NCBI GenBank assembly: GCA_030041195.1
Contig: JASHOI010000045.1
Location: 1 to 27,607, forward strand
Direction of reading: 5' to 3'
Source of the DNA: Streptosporangiaceae bacterium
GTDB lineage: Bacteria > Actinomycetota > Actinomycetes > Streptosporangiales > Streptosporangiaceae
DNA length: 27,607 nucleotides
Shown: positions 8,609 through 15,686 of the stretch, one piece after another
How positions within the stretch are numbered: the first letter of the stretch is position 1
Layout: each line of letters begins with the position of its first letter
The notes under the pieces: generated by a model
Databases searched by the model: none
Told to the model about the DNA's origin: nothing
Seen by the model: the letters and a program-made list of their open reading frames with translations, nothing else
Position numbers and translations under genes: made by a program

Positions 8609-8791
8609 GGCAGGTCTTCGGACTCACGGGCGCGACGCCGGTTCGGCGTCTCCTACTGGCCGTCGCTTCCCAGGCTGGCTGGCCCAGTGCGTGATGACGG
8701 CGGTCGTTCCCGTTCACCGCTGCGGGGCAGTCCCGGACTCACACCGGGTTCCCTCTTGCGACGCCCACGACCACCGGCCATGGGCGAACCA
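8609..8791 (-). ncRNA. Cobalamin riboswitch upstream of metE
   Basis: Read on the minus strand, the leader contains GAACCCGGTGTGAGTCCGGG, CTGCCCCGCAGCGGTGAACG, GGGAAGCGACGG, CCAGTAGG and the terminal GTGAGTCCGAAGACCTGCC, the conserved series of cobalamin riboswitches (Rfam RF00174). It lies about 130 bases upstream of the metE ATG. Compared base by base over 120 aligned positions (8760-8641 here, 4802-4921 in the other copy) the two riboswitches share 111 identities. Six of the nine differences fall in peripheral stem regions and two next to the conserved CGGT segment. Confidence 0.96.
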
Positions 8792-8802
8792 TCCGCCCCA
8801 GC

Positions 8803-8808
8803 AGTATA
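8803..8808 (-). promoter_or_regulatory. metE promoter -10 box
   Basis: TATACT on the minus strand is a near-perfect -10 hexamer. It would start transcription around 8796, a few bases before the first conserved riboswitch positions. The -35 region 16-18 bases upstream shows no strong match. Confidence 0.6.
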
Positions 8809-8870
8809 AGTGCGGTCACCGGCGCTGAGGGCGACGGCCCGCCGTCACCGCGCTGCCGAGCGCGCCGAAG

Positions 8871-8898
8871 TTGCGACTGCTGCACAGGTACGTACATT
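8871..8898 (+). promoter_or_regulatory. Promoter of the amidohydrolase gene, leaderless type
   Basis: TTGCGA (8871-8876), a 16-base spacer and TACATT (8893-8898) form a sigma-70-like promoter. The ATG of the downstream gene comes six bases after the -10, so the transcript would begin at or next to the start codon. No Shine-Dalgarno sequence precedes that ATG, which agrees with leaderless translation. Confidence 0.55.
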
Positions 8899-8904
8899 CG
8901 TTCC

Positions 8905-10176
8905 ATGGCGCGCGCAGCGAGTTGCCAAGGCGGGTCGAACGGCGGCGAGCGGCAGTGGGCCGGAGATCCGGGCCTGCGGTATGTGCTCAGCGCCGGGCAC
9001 GCGTTCGACGGTTCGCGATTCCTCGCTGACGGCGCTCAGGTCCTTGTCGACGGCGGCCTGATCGTGGGGGTGCAGCCACAGCACCACCCGGTCCCGGGCG
9101 GCTGGCCGGTGATCGACCTTCCCGGTGGCACCGTCTTGCCCGGGCTCGTCGATACCCACGTGCATCTGGTGGGCGGCGGGGAGCCCGATGCGCTGGCACT
9201 GGACGCCGGCCGGCCCGGCGCGCAGCGCGAGGAGGTGATCCGCCGGTCCCTGGCGCAGCACCTGGTACAGGGCGTCACGACCGTCCGGGACCTGGGCGAC
9301 ACCCGGTGGGCCGTGCTGGACCGCGCGGCGCAGGACGGGGAGCCGACCGTCGTGGCGTCCGGTCCTCCCATCACCTCTCCCGGCGGGCACTGCGCCGCGA
9401 TGGGCGGTGCGGCTGCTGGCGCGGTCGCCTTGCGCGCCCTCGTGGCCGAAGGGCATGAACGTGGCGCGCAGACAGTGAAGATCGTGGTGAGCGGCGGGGC
9501 GATGACGGCCGGCTCGGATCTGCTCGAGCTGCAGTTCGGCCTGGACGACGTCCGGCTGGTCGTCGAGGAGGCGCACCGCCGCGGATTGCCGGTGACCGCG
9601 CACGCCCACTCCGTGCCGTCGGTCGAGCTGTGCGTTGCGGCAGGCGTCGACGGAATCGAGCACTGCACCTGCCTGACCGGCCGCGGCATCCACACTCCGC
9701 CGGCACTGATCGGGGCGCTGGCCGCGCGCGGGATCCAGGTGTGCCCCACCTTCGGCCGCCTGCCCGGGCTGCCGCCCTCCGCACAGGCCGTCGAGGTGAT
9801 GCGGCGCACCGGGATGACCTTGCAGGCCCGGTTCGAGCAGGTGGGCGCGCTCTTCGCCGCCGGGGTGCCGATCCTGGCCGGGTCGGACGCCGGCATCCAC
9901 CCGGCCAAACCGCACGGGGTGCTGGCGCACTCGGTGGCCGAGCTGATCCAGTCCGGGCTGCCGGCCGCCGATGCGCTGGCGGCCGCCACGTCGGTGGCGG
10001 CCGACGTGTGCGGTCTGGGCAGCAGCCGCGGCCGGCTCCGCCCCGGGGCGGCCGCCGACCTGCTCGTTGTGCAGGGTGACCTGGCCGCGGATGTCGCGGC
10101 ACTGACCCGGCCGCAGCTGGTGGTCCTGCGCGGCCGGGTGATCCCGCTCAGCGGCGCGCCACCAGCACCGAGTTGA
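8905..10176 (+). CDS. Metal-dependent amidohydrolase (imidazolonepropionase/prolidase-like)
   Basis: This 423-residue protein belongs to the amidohydrolase superfamily. Visible metal-site residues are His85 and His87 in LPGLVDTHVHL, Lys192 in VKIVVSGG (likely the carboxylated bridging lysine), His233 or His235 in VTAHAHS, His253 in GIEHC and Asp328 in ILAGSDAG. The C-terminal LRPGAAADLLVV closes the small beta-sandwich typical of cyclic-imide or dipeptide hydrolases of this group. The substrate is unknown. No signal peptide is evident. The gene appears leaderless with its own promoter. It overlaps the 3' end of the nicotianamine-synthase-like gene by 29 bp on the opposite strand, so the two are neighbours but not an operon. 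Confidence 0.85.
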   Translation: MARAASCQGGSNGGERQWAGDPGLRYVLSAGHAFDGSRFLADGAQVLVDGGLIVGVQPQHHPVPGGWPVIDLPGGTVLPGLVDTHVHLVGGGEPDALALDAGRPGAQREEVIRRSLAQHLVQGVTTVRDLGDTRWAVLDRAAQDGEPTVVASGPPITSPGGHCAAMGGAAAGAVALRALVAEGHERGAQTVKIVVSGGAMTAGSDLLELQFGLDDVRLVVEEAHRRGLPVTAHAHSVPSVELCVAAGVDGIEHCTCLTGRGIHTPPALIGALAARGIQVCPTFGRLPGLPPSAQAVEVMRRTGMTLQARFEQVGALFAAGVPILAGSDAGIHPAKPHGVLAHSVAELIQSGLPAADALAAATSVAADVCGLGSSRGRLRPGAAADLLVVQGDLAADVAALTRPQLVVLRGRVIPLSGAPPAPS

Positions 10177-11029
10177 CCACCTCGCCGAGCGGGTGCACCA
10201 GCACCAGCGGCACGCAGCCGGCTGCCTCCGAGACGTCACCGGGCTCGACCGCTGCATACAGCAGCGAGCGCAGGCCGCGGGCACTGCGCAGCACCAGGTA
10301 GGCCCCCGGATCCAGGGCGCGGCCTACCGCGCGCAGCACGGCCCGCTTCTGCTCGCGGGTGTGCCCCACCAGAGCGGCCACGACGACCACGTCGCAGCCG
10401 GCCAGGAGCTGCGCCATGTCTTCGGCCGACGTGGCGTCGCCCTGCGCGACACGCAGGTCCGGGCCGGGCGCGAGCCGGTCGAGCAGCCGCCGGGCGAGGT
10501 CCGCGGCGTGCGGATCGTTGTCGACGACGTCCACGGCCGCACCCAGTTCCCGGTGCAGCAGCAGGGCGCTGACGGGCAGCGGGCCGCCGCCGAGGAAGCA
10601 GATACCGGCTCCCGGGCGGGGAACGTGACCGGCTCCCGCGAGGGTATGCATCTCCAGACGGCTCAGCTGCTGGTAGTTCTCCAGGTAGCTGAACCGGCGC
10701 AGCTCGGCCCAGGGATCCCCGGCCTCCAGCACCCGGCGGGCCCAGGCCTGTTCGAGCAGCGACTCACCTCGCGAGCAGAGCCGGAGCAGGTCGGGCCGCA
10801 GCCGCCGGATTCGCGGGTCGGCCAGCACGGGCGGTGCCGCCCGGTCGTCCGCGTGAACGCAGACCCGCACGAGCTCCTGGAAGAGGCCGTTCACCTCGGG
10901 GTCAGGAGCCAGGCTGTCGAGGCGGCTCAGGTGCTCGTGCAGCCGGACGATCTGGTCGCCGAGCCCGGCGGTGTGCGCGGTCTGGACGTCGGAGGGAAGT
11001 TCGGCAGTGCGCGAAGCGGTGACGCTCAT
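10148..11029 (-). CDS. Nicotianamine synthase family protein
   Basis: Members join aminocarboxypropyl groups from S-adenosylmethionine to make nicotianamine-like metal chelators (plant NAS, archaeal NAS, staphylococcal CntL). The 293-residue protein has clear NAS signatures: LDSLAPDPEVNGLFQELV at 37-54; FSYLENYQQLSRLE at 113-126, matching the F-x-Y-x-x-NY-x-x-L-x-x-x-E block; the SAM-binding loop ICFLGGGPLPVSALLL at 143-158; and a C-terminal HPLGEVVNSVLVARR very like the plant HP..EVINSV..AR ending. The ATG overlaps the stop of the upstream GNAT gene (TGATG), indicating translational coupling, and an iron box lies upstream of the pair. The exact product is unknown. No opine dehydrogenase or metallophore exporter is in the window. 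Confidence 0.88.
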   Translation of the reverse strand: MSVTASRTAELPSDVQTAHTAGLGDQIVRLHEHLSRLDSLAPDPEVNGLFQELVRVCVHADDRAAPPVLADPRIRRLRPDLLRLCSRGESLLEQAWARRVLEAGDPWAELRRFSYLENYQQLSRLEMHTLAGAGHVPRPGAGICFLGGGPLPVSALLLHRELGAAVDVVDNDPHAADLARRLLDRLAPGPDLRVAQGDATSAEDMAQLLAGCDVVVVAALVGHTREQKRAVLRAVGRALDPGAYLVLRSARGLRSLLYAAVEPGDVSEAAGCVPLVLVHPLGEVVNSVLVARR

Positions 11030-11598
11030 CAGCCGGCGCGGTGGAGCAGCGCCTCGGTGTCGATCTCGAAGTGGACGCAGTTGAACGGGTCGGGGCGGCT
11101 GTCGTGGACCTCATGGACGGGCATGGACCGCCAGAACGCCTCCGCGCCGGGCACTCCCGCGTCCGTGTGCAGGTACACCCGGCGGTAGCCGCCGGGTCCG
11201 GTGCTCCAGGCGACGGCGTGCTGGACCAGGGCCCGGCCCAGACCCCGGCGCCGGCCCCGGCCCGAGACCCACACCCGCACTAACTGGCAGACATCGGGCT
11301 GGTTGTAGCGCTCAGCCAGCCAGCCCGGGTTCGGCGGGCTGGCCAGTTCGCAGGGCCGCACGGCGGCGGTTCCGAGCGCCTCGCCCCGGTACCGCGCCAC
11401 CAGCAGGGCCGATCGCGGCCGACGCAGGTAGGCGGCCTCCAGGTTGTCCAGGTCCCGATGCCACTGCGGGCGGTAACCGCCGAGATCGCTCTCCAGCACC
11501 TCGCGCATCACGCGCTCGGCGTCTGGCAGATCGGACGGTTCGGCGAGCGTGACGCTGATCTGGGCCGTGCCGACGGCTGCGGCCTGCGGTGCGGACAT
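11029..11598 (-). CDS. GNAT-family N-acetyltransferase
   Basis: The 189-residue protein has a GNAT fold. The acetyl-CoA pyrophosphate loop reads QLVRVWVSGRGRRRGLGRAL, an R/Q-x-x-G-x-G/A variant, followed by VYLHTDAG and AEAFWRSMPV in the usual motif B region. Acetylation of an amino group is expected; the substrate is unknown. The ATG at 11598 is preceded by AGAGGGAGA at suitable spacing; the longer frame to 11649 crosses the iron box and is rejected. Its TGA overlaps the ATG of the nicotianamine-synthase-like gene by one base, so the pair is an operon. By context it may modify the NAS product or a precursor. Confidence 0.82.
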   Translation of the reverse strand: MSAPQAAAVGTAQISVTLAEPSDLPDAERVMREVLESDLGGYRPQWHRDLDNLEAAYLRRPRSALLVARYRGEALGTAAVRPCELASPPNPGWLAERYNQPDVCQLVRVWVSGRGRRRGLGRALVQHAVAWSTGPGGYRRVYLHTDAGVPGAEAFWRSMPVHEVHDSRPDPFNCVHFEIDTEALLHRAG

Positions 11599-11631
11599 GA
11601 TCTCCCTCTTGGCGTGACGTCTGGGACTCAG

Positions 11632-11650
11632 GCAGGTAAGCCTAACCACC
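11632..11650 (-). promoter_or_regulatory. DtxR/IdeR/DmdR-type iron box upstream of the GNAT-NAS operon
   Basis: The 19 bases match the iron-box consensus TTAGGTTAGSCTAACCTAA at 13 positions, counting the degenerate S, including AGGT on the left and CCTAACC on the right. The site overlaps TAGGCT (11644-11639, minus strand), a possible -10 hexamer, and lies 34 bases upstream of the GNAT start. Repression by an iron-loaded DtxR-family protein is the expected mode. Confidence 0.65.
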
Positions 11651-11757
11651 AGATCCCGCTCCGGCCGTGGAAAGCGCCGCAGCTGTTAGGGTCGGGGCAA
11701 CGCCGTGTGCCGAAGTGACCGGCAGCAGTAACGTGCCGGCATCTCCTGGGGGCTAGC

Positions 11758-13572
11758 GTGGCTGATCGTTACCCGGCCATCGAGGATCATGCGGTCATCG
11801 GCGACCTGCACACCGTGGCGCTGGTGGACACGGACGGGACCGTCGACTGGTGCTGCCTGCCGCGGTTCGACTCGCCGGCGGTGTTCGGGTCCTTGCTGGA
11901 CGCTGACCGGGGCGGCAGGTTCGCTGTGTCATGCGGGGGCACCCGGGTCAAGCAGCTGTACATGCCTGATTCGAACGTCCTGGTGACCCGGTTCCTGGGG
12001 GCCGAGTCCGTGGGCGAGGTAACCGACTTCATGGTTCCCCGTCACCCGGGCGGCCCGCCGATGCCCGCCGGGCACCTGCTGATCCGCCGGCTGCACGCGG
12101 TCCGGGGGCAGGTCACCTTCGCGATCACCTGCCGGCCGGCGTTTGACTTCGGCCGCCAGGACCACACCGTGCACGTGCTCGAACACGGCGGCGCGATGTT
12201 CAGCCGACCGGGAGCCGAGCCCGATCTGGCGCTGCGTTCCAGCCAGCGGTTCTCGGTGACCGGAACGGCCGCCACGGCGACGGTCACCCTCGCCCCCGGG
12301 CAGCGGCTTGACCTGGTGCTGCAGTGGGGTGGCCCGCCGGATCCGCCGGCCGAGGGTGAGGCCGACCGGCTGCTCGACTACACGGTGGCGCACTGGCACA
12401 ACTGGCTGCGCCAGTCGAGGTACCGCGGACGCTACCGGGAGATGGTGGAGCGGTCCGCGCTGGTGCTCAAGCTGCTGGTCTACCAGCCGAGCGGCGCGCT
12501 GATCGCCGCCCCGACCACGTCGCTGCCGGAATCTGTCGGCGGCGTCCGGAACTGGGACTACCGGTACACCTGGATCCGGGACGCGGCGTTCACGTTGTAC
12601 GGGCTGATGCGGCTGGGCTTTACCGAAGAGGCGGCCAGCTTCATGACCTGGCTGGAGGCGCGCTGCCGGGAGGCGCCAGCCGGCAAGGGTCTGCGGGTGC
12701 TGTACAACATCGACGGCAACCCGGACGTGCCGGAATCCACGCTGGACCACCTCGAGGGCTACAAGGGCTCCCGGCCGGTGCGGGTGGGGAACTCGGCGGC
12801 CGGCCAGCTGCAGCTGGACATCTACGGCGAGCTAATGGACTCGGTGTACTTGTTCAACAAGTACGGACAGCCGATCGGCTATGAGCTGTGGGAGGCGCTG
12901 GGCCGCCAGCTCGACTGGCTGGAGAAGAACTGGCACCTGCCCGACGACGGGATATGGGAGAGCCGCGGCGGGCGCCGCCGGAGCACGTACTCAGCGCTGA
13001 TGACCTGGGTGGCGTTCGAGCGGGCGACGCGGATCACCCGCCAGCGCGGGCTGCCCGGCCCGCTCAGCCGCTGGCGGGAGGCGGCGGATGCGGCTTACCG
13101 TGCGGTGCAGCAGCAAGCCTGGAGCCCGGACCGCCGGGCCTATGTCGGGCATTTGGGCGGCACGACCCTCGACGCGTCGGTGCTGGTGATGCCGCTGGTG
13201 AAATTCGCCGGCCCCAGCGACCCGCGGTTTCTCGCCACCCTGGACCGGATCCGCGACGAGCTGGTCAGCGACAGCCTGGTCCGCCGGTACGAAACCGACG
13301 GCTCGGATGGGCTGCCGGGCAGCGAGGGCACGTTCAACCTGTGCTCGTTCTGGTATGTGGAGGCGCTCACCAGGTCGGGGCAGATCGACAAGGCCAGGTA
13401 CGTGTTCGAGAAGATGCTCACCTACGCCAACCACGTCGGGCTGTTCGCGGAAGAGATCGGCCCGGCCGGAGAGGCCCTGGGCAACTTCCCGCAGGCATTT
13501 ACCCATCTGGCCCTGATCAGCGCCGCCACTAATCTCGACCGGGCGCTGGCGGGCGATGCGCTGCCGCAGTGA
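11758..13572 (+). CDS. Glycoside hydrolase family 15 protein (glucoamylase/trehalase-like)
   Basis: This 604-residue protein begins with the trehalase-like N-terminal segment YPAIEDHAVIGDLHTVALVDTDG and WCCLPRFDSPAVFGSLLD, then a beta-sandwich region to about residue 220. The (alpha/alpha)6 catalytic domain includes NWDYRYTWIRDAAFTLYGL and ends with the family-typical EEIGPAGEALGNFPQAFTHLALI. Bacterial GH15 proteins of this length act on alpha-glucosidic bonds, as trehalase or glucodextranase/glucoamylase; which one is not decided here. No signal peptide is seen, so intracellular trehalose or glucan turnover is likely. The GTG start has GGGGG a few bases upstream. Its 3' end overlaps the convergent membrane-protein gene by 44 bp. 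Confidence 0.92.
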   Translation: MADRYPAIEDHAVIGDLHTVALVDTDGTVDWCCLPRFDSPAVFGSLLDADRGGRFAVSCGGTRVKQLYMPDSNVLVTRFLGAESVGEVTDFMVPRHPGGPPMPAGHLLIRRLHAVRGQVTFAITCRPAFDFGRQDHTVHVLEHGGAMFSRPGAEPDLALRSSQRFSVTGTAATATVTLAPGQRLDLVLQWGGPPDPPAEGEADRLLDYTVAHWHNWLRQSRYRGRYREMVERSALVLKLLVYQPSGALIAAPTTSLPESVGGVRNWDYRYTWIRDAAFTLYGLMRLGFTEEAASFMTWLEARCREAPAGKGLRVLYNIDGNPDVPESTLDHLEGYKGSRPVRVGNSAAGQLQLDIYGELMDSVYLFNKYGQPIGYELWEALGRQLDWLEKNWHLPDDGIWESRGGRRRSTYSALMTWVAFERATRITRQRGLPGPLSRWREAADAAYRAVQQQAWSPDRRAYVGHLGGTTLDASVLVMPLVKFAGPSDPRFLATLDRIRDELVSDSLVRRYETDGSDGLPGSEGTFNLCSFWYVEALTRSGQIDKARYVFEKMLTYANHVGLFAEEIGPAGEALGNFPQAFTHLALISAATNLDRALAGDALPQ

Positions 13573-14422
13573 CGCCCCGCCCGGCGCTGATCGTCGCGGG
13601 AACGGCCACCGCGACGACTACCAGCAGGTACGCGCCGGCCAGGCCGGCGTGGTGATAGCCCGCGAACGACGTGGCCCACAGGCACAGCCCGGCGGCCGCT
13701 ATCGTGCTTGCCAGACCGGCCAGCGTGACGGCAGCCGCGGCCACTCCCGCGGCGGTGGCGGCGAGCGCGACGGCCGGGCCGGCCGGTGCCAGCCGGTTCA
13801 GTGCCACAACGGGGCCTGCCGAGGCCAGCCCGGCAGCGCCAAAGCCGAGGACGGCGAAGCCCGCGAACCACCAGCAGCCGCTGGCCTCCGGATCGTGGAC
13901 CAGGGCCAGGGCGATGAGCGCGGCGGCCATGTAACCAGCCGGAGCCACGACCGCCAGGGACAGCCACCCGAGTTCGCGCCGGCGCCGCCGCCGGCGGGCG
14001 AGCCGGATCATCTGCAGCCACAGCGGCACGCCGCCGGCGGCCGCTGTCAGGACCGAGACCGCCAACGCGGCGTCGAAGATCAGATAGCACCACTGCACCA
14101 GCGGATGCCCGGGGGCACGGAACCCTTGCAGCTGGGTGAGCTGGATGAACACGATGCCGACGGCGGTCAGCGCCGACCAGGCGAGCAGCACGGTTCCGAC
14201 CGACGCCCGCATCCTGGCCTCGCGGTCGTGCAGGTGCCGAGGCGGGTTCACCCAGGCGGGCACGGCACGCACGGCCAGGCTGGCCGCCGCGGCCGGGCCG
14301 CTCCCGGTGTCCTCCAGCAGCGCGCGGACCTCGTCCCGGTAACGCTCGCGCCACGCCGGCGGGTACAGCATCAGGGCCGTGCTGGCCAGCAGTCCCGGCC
14401 CAGCGTGACCCGCCGGTCTCAT
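13529..14422 (-). CDS. Multi-pass membrane protein paired with a PadR regulator
   Basis: The protein has 297 residues. An N-terminal cytoplasmic segment YPPAWRERYRDEVRALLED resembles the prefix seen in many PadR-linked membrane proteins and permeases. It is followed by about six hydrophobic helices, for example TVLLAWSALTAVGIVFIQL, LSLAVVAPAGYMAAALIALA and AYLLVVVAVAVPATI. Transport or sensing is possible but no function is assignable. The ATG at 14422 overlaps the PadR stop in an ATGA arrangement, so translation is coupled. The much longer open frame reaching 14998 is rejected because it overlaps the PadR gene. The 3' end overlaps the GH15 gene by 44 bp. Confidence 0.75.
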   Translation of the reverse strand: MRPAGHAGPGLLASTALMLYPPAWRERYRDEVRALLEDTGSGPAAAASLAVRAVPAWVNPPRHLHDREARMRASVGTVLLAWSALTAVGIVFIQLTQLQGFRAPGHPLVQWCYLIFDAALAVSVLTAAAGGVPLWLQMIRLARRRRRRRELGWLSLAVVAPAGYMAAALIALALVHDPEASGCWWFAGFAVLGFGAAGLASAGPVVALNRLAPAGPAVALAATAAGVAAAAVTLAGLASTIAAAGLCLWATSFAGYHHAGLAGAYLLVVVAVAVPATISAGRGVTAAAHRPPAPGRD

Positions 14423-14745
14423 GCGCCTGCCCAGCCGTGGCTCTCGCCCAGGCGGGCCCGGGCGAGCGACGCGACCCGACTCATCCGGGCCGACTGTTCC
14501 GCCAGCGCAGCCCGGCCGGCCGCCGTGATCTGATACGGCCGCCGCCGGTCGGCCGAGGCGAGCGGCTCGATCAGCCCGGCGGCCTCGAGCCGGGCGATCA
14601 CGGCATAGAGCGTGCCCGCGGTCAGCCGCACGCCCATGGTCTCGGCGACGTCGCGGGTGATCGCGTACCCGTGCTTGGGCTCGTCCGCCAGGCTGGCCAG
14701 CACCAGGAGCGGCGGATCTGCCCAGCGGTCGAGTCGGCTGGTCAC
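14419..14745 (-). CDS. PadR-family transcriptional regulator
   Basis: This 108-residue winged-helix protein has PadR hallmarks: PLLVLASLADEPKHGYAI, GVRLTAGTLYAVIARLEAAG and a wing reading DRRRPYQITAAGRAAL. PadR proteins are usually local repressors relieved by small molecules, and commonly control the membrane protein encoded next to them. A GTG start at 14745 follows AGGGAC. It is the first gene of a two-gene operon with the overlapping membrane-protein gene and is divergent from the COG4705 gene. The perfect inverted repeat at 14819-14855 in the shared upstream region is a candidate binding site, though it does not show the ATGT-N8-ACAT pattern of the best known PadR operators. Confidence 0.9.
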   Translation of the reverse strand: MTSRLDRWADPPLLVLASLADEPKHGYAITRDVAETMGVRLTAGTLYAVIARLEAAGLIEPLASADRRRPYQITAAGRAALAEQSARMSRVASLARARLGESHGWAGA

Positions 14746-14790
14746 GCGCTGTCCCTATCTCGTCGTGCTCGAACGGCCCCGAGTTTCGGA

Positions 14791-14818
14791 TTGCCAGTCT
14801 AGGTTGGCCGATTATGCT
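14791..14818 (+). promoter_or_regulatory. Promoter of the COG4705 membrane-protein gene
   Basis: TTGCCA (14791-14796), a 16-base spacer and TATGCT (14813-14818) give a good sigma-70-like promoter. The predicted transcription start falls inside the left arm of the inverted repeat that begins at 14819. Confidence 0.55.
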
Positions 14819-14855
14819 GTTGCCCGCTATACCGCGCGCCGGTATAGCGGGCAAC
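14819..14855. repeat. Perfect 15-bp inverted repeat over the predicted transcription start
   Basis: GTTGCCCGCTATACC and GGTATAGCGGGCAAC are exact reverse complements separated by GCGCGCC. The repeat starts immediately after the -10 box of the rightward promoter. That position suits a repressor operator; a 5' leader hairpin is the alternative. The PadR protein encoded on the other side is the nearest candidate ligand. Confidence 0.75.
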
Positions 14856-14882
14856 CCGCGCGGGACCGGCTGAGGAGGCTTC

Positions 14883-15686
14883 GTGGCGCACTCGGCTACC
14901 GGCATCAGCAGGCGCGGTCCTCTGGCCGCCAAGGTGCCGGAGATTACCTTCATGTTCTGGATCATCAAGCTGCTCACGACGGCCGGCGGCGAGGCCACCT
15001 CGGACTACCTCGCGCTGCACGGCTACCTGCTGGCCGGCGTGGTGGAGGTCACGATCTTCGTGGTCGCCGTGATCATCCAGTTCTCGGTTCGCCGCTACGT
15101 GGCCGCGCCCTACTGGTTCCTGGCCCTGGCAATCGCGATCTTCGGCACCGGCGTCGCCGACGCCATGCACCTGATCATCGGCATCCCGTACGGTGGCACA
15201 ACCGCGCTGTGGGCGTGCGTTCTGGCGATCGTCTTCTGGGCCTGGTACCGCAGCGAGGGCACGCTGTCGATCCACAGCGTCACCACAACCCGCCGCGAGG
15301 CGTTCTACTGGGCCACGGTGTTTGCCACCTTCGCCCTCGGAACTGCGCTGGGCGACTTCACCGCCTCGGTGCTGCATCTCGGCTACCTCGGGTCGGTGGT
15401 CCTGTTCTTCGTGGTCATCCTGATCCCCGCGGTGGCCTGGCGGTTCGGGATGAACGCGATAGCGACCTTCTGGTTCGCCTACGTGGTCACCAGGCCGCTC
15501 GGCGCCTCGTTCGCCGACTACCTCAGCAAGCCGCACGACATCAGCGGACTCAACTACGGCGACGGCCCGACGGCCGTGGTCATGCTGGCGCTCATCGTGA
15601 TCCTGGTCGGCTACACCGCCATCGCCCGGTACGACATCCAGCGGCCGGCAGTGGCCGTGGCGCCGGACGGCATCCGACGATCTTAG
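14883..15686 (+). CDS. COG4705-like integral membrane protein
   Basis: The 267-residue protein is strongly hydrophobic with about seven or eight helices. It carries the two related half-motifs of the COG4705 family: KVPEITFMFWIIKLLTTAGG with EATSDYL near the N-terminus, and EAFYWATVFATFALGTALGD with TASVL near residues 140-165. A likely ancestral duplication explains the two halves. The family has no well-established function that I can name. The GTG start at 14883 is preceded by GAGGAGG. Its promoter carries the large inverted repeat described separately, so expression is probably tightly controlled. Its stop codon overlaps that of the convergent DMT-type gene. Confidence 0.85.
   Translation: MAHSATGISRRGPLAAKVPEITFMFWIIKLLTTAGGEATSDYLALHGYLLAGVVEVTIFVVAVIIQFSVRRYVAAPYWFLALAIAIFGTGVADAMHLIIGIPYGGTTALWACVLAIVFWAWYRSEGTLSIHSVTTTRREAFYWATVFATFALGTALGDFTASVLHLGYLGSVVLFFVVILIPAVAWRFGMNAIATFWFAYVVTRPLGASFADYLSKPHDISGLNYGDGPTAVVMLALIVILVGYTAIARYDIQRPAVAVAPDGIRRS

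Noticed and set aside
7072..8694. 540-residue plus-strand open frame opposite metE
   Set aside because: Antisense shadow of metE and its riboswitch; no family resemblance.
11758..13572. Signal peptide or secretion of the GH15 enzyme
   Set aside because: The N-terminus is polar and matches the trehalase-like domain from residue 4, with no hydrophobic leader.
14120..14145. GCTGGGTGAGCTGG, similar to part of the 22-bp LuxR-associated motif
   Set aside because: It is within the membrane-protein coding sequence, and the match stops before the conserved ATCGCACA half, so it is probably chance.
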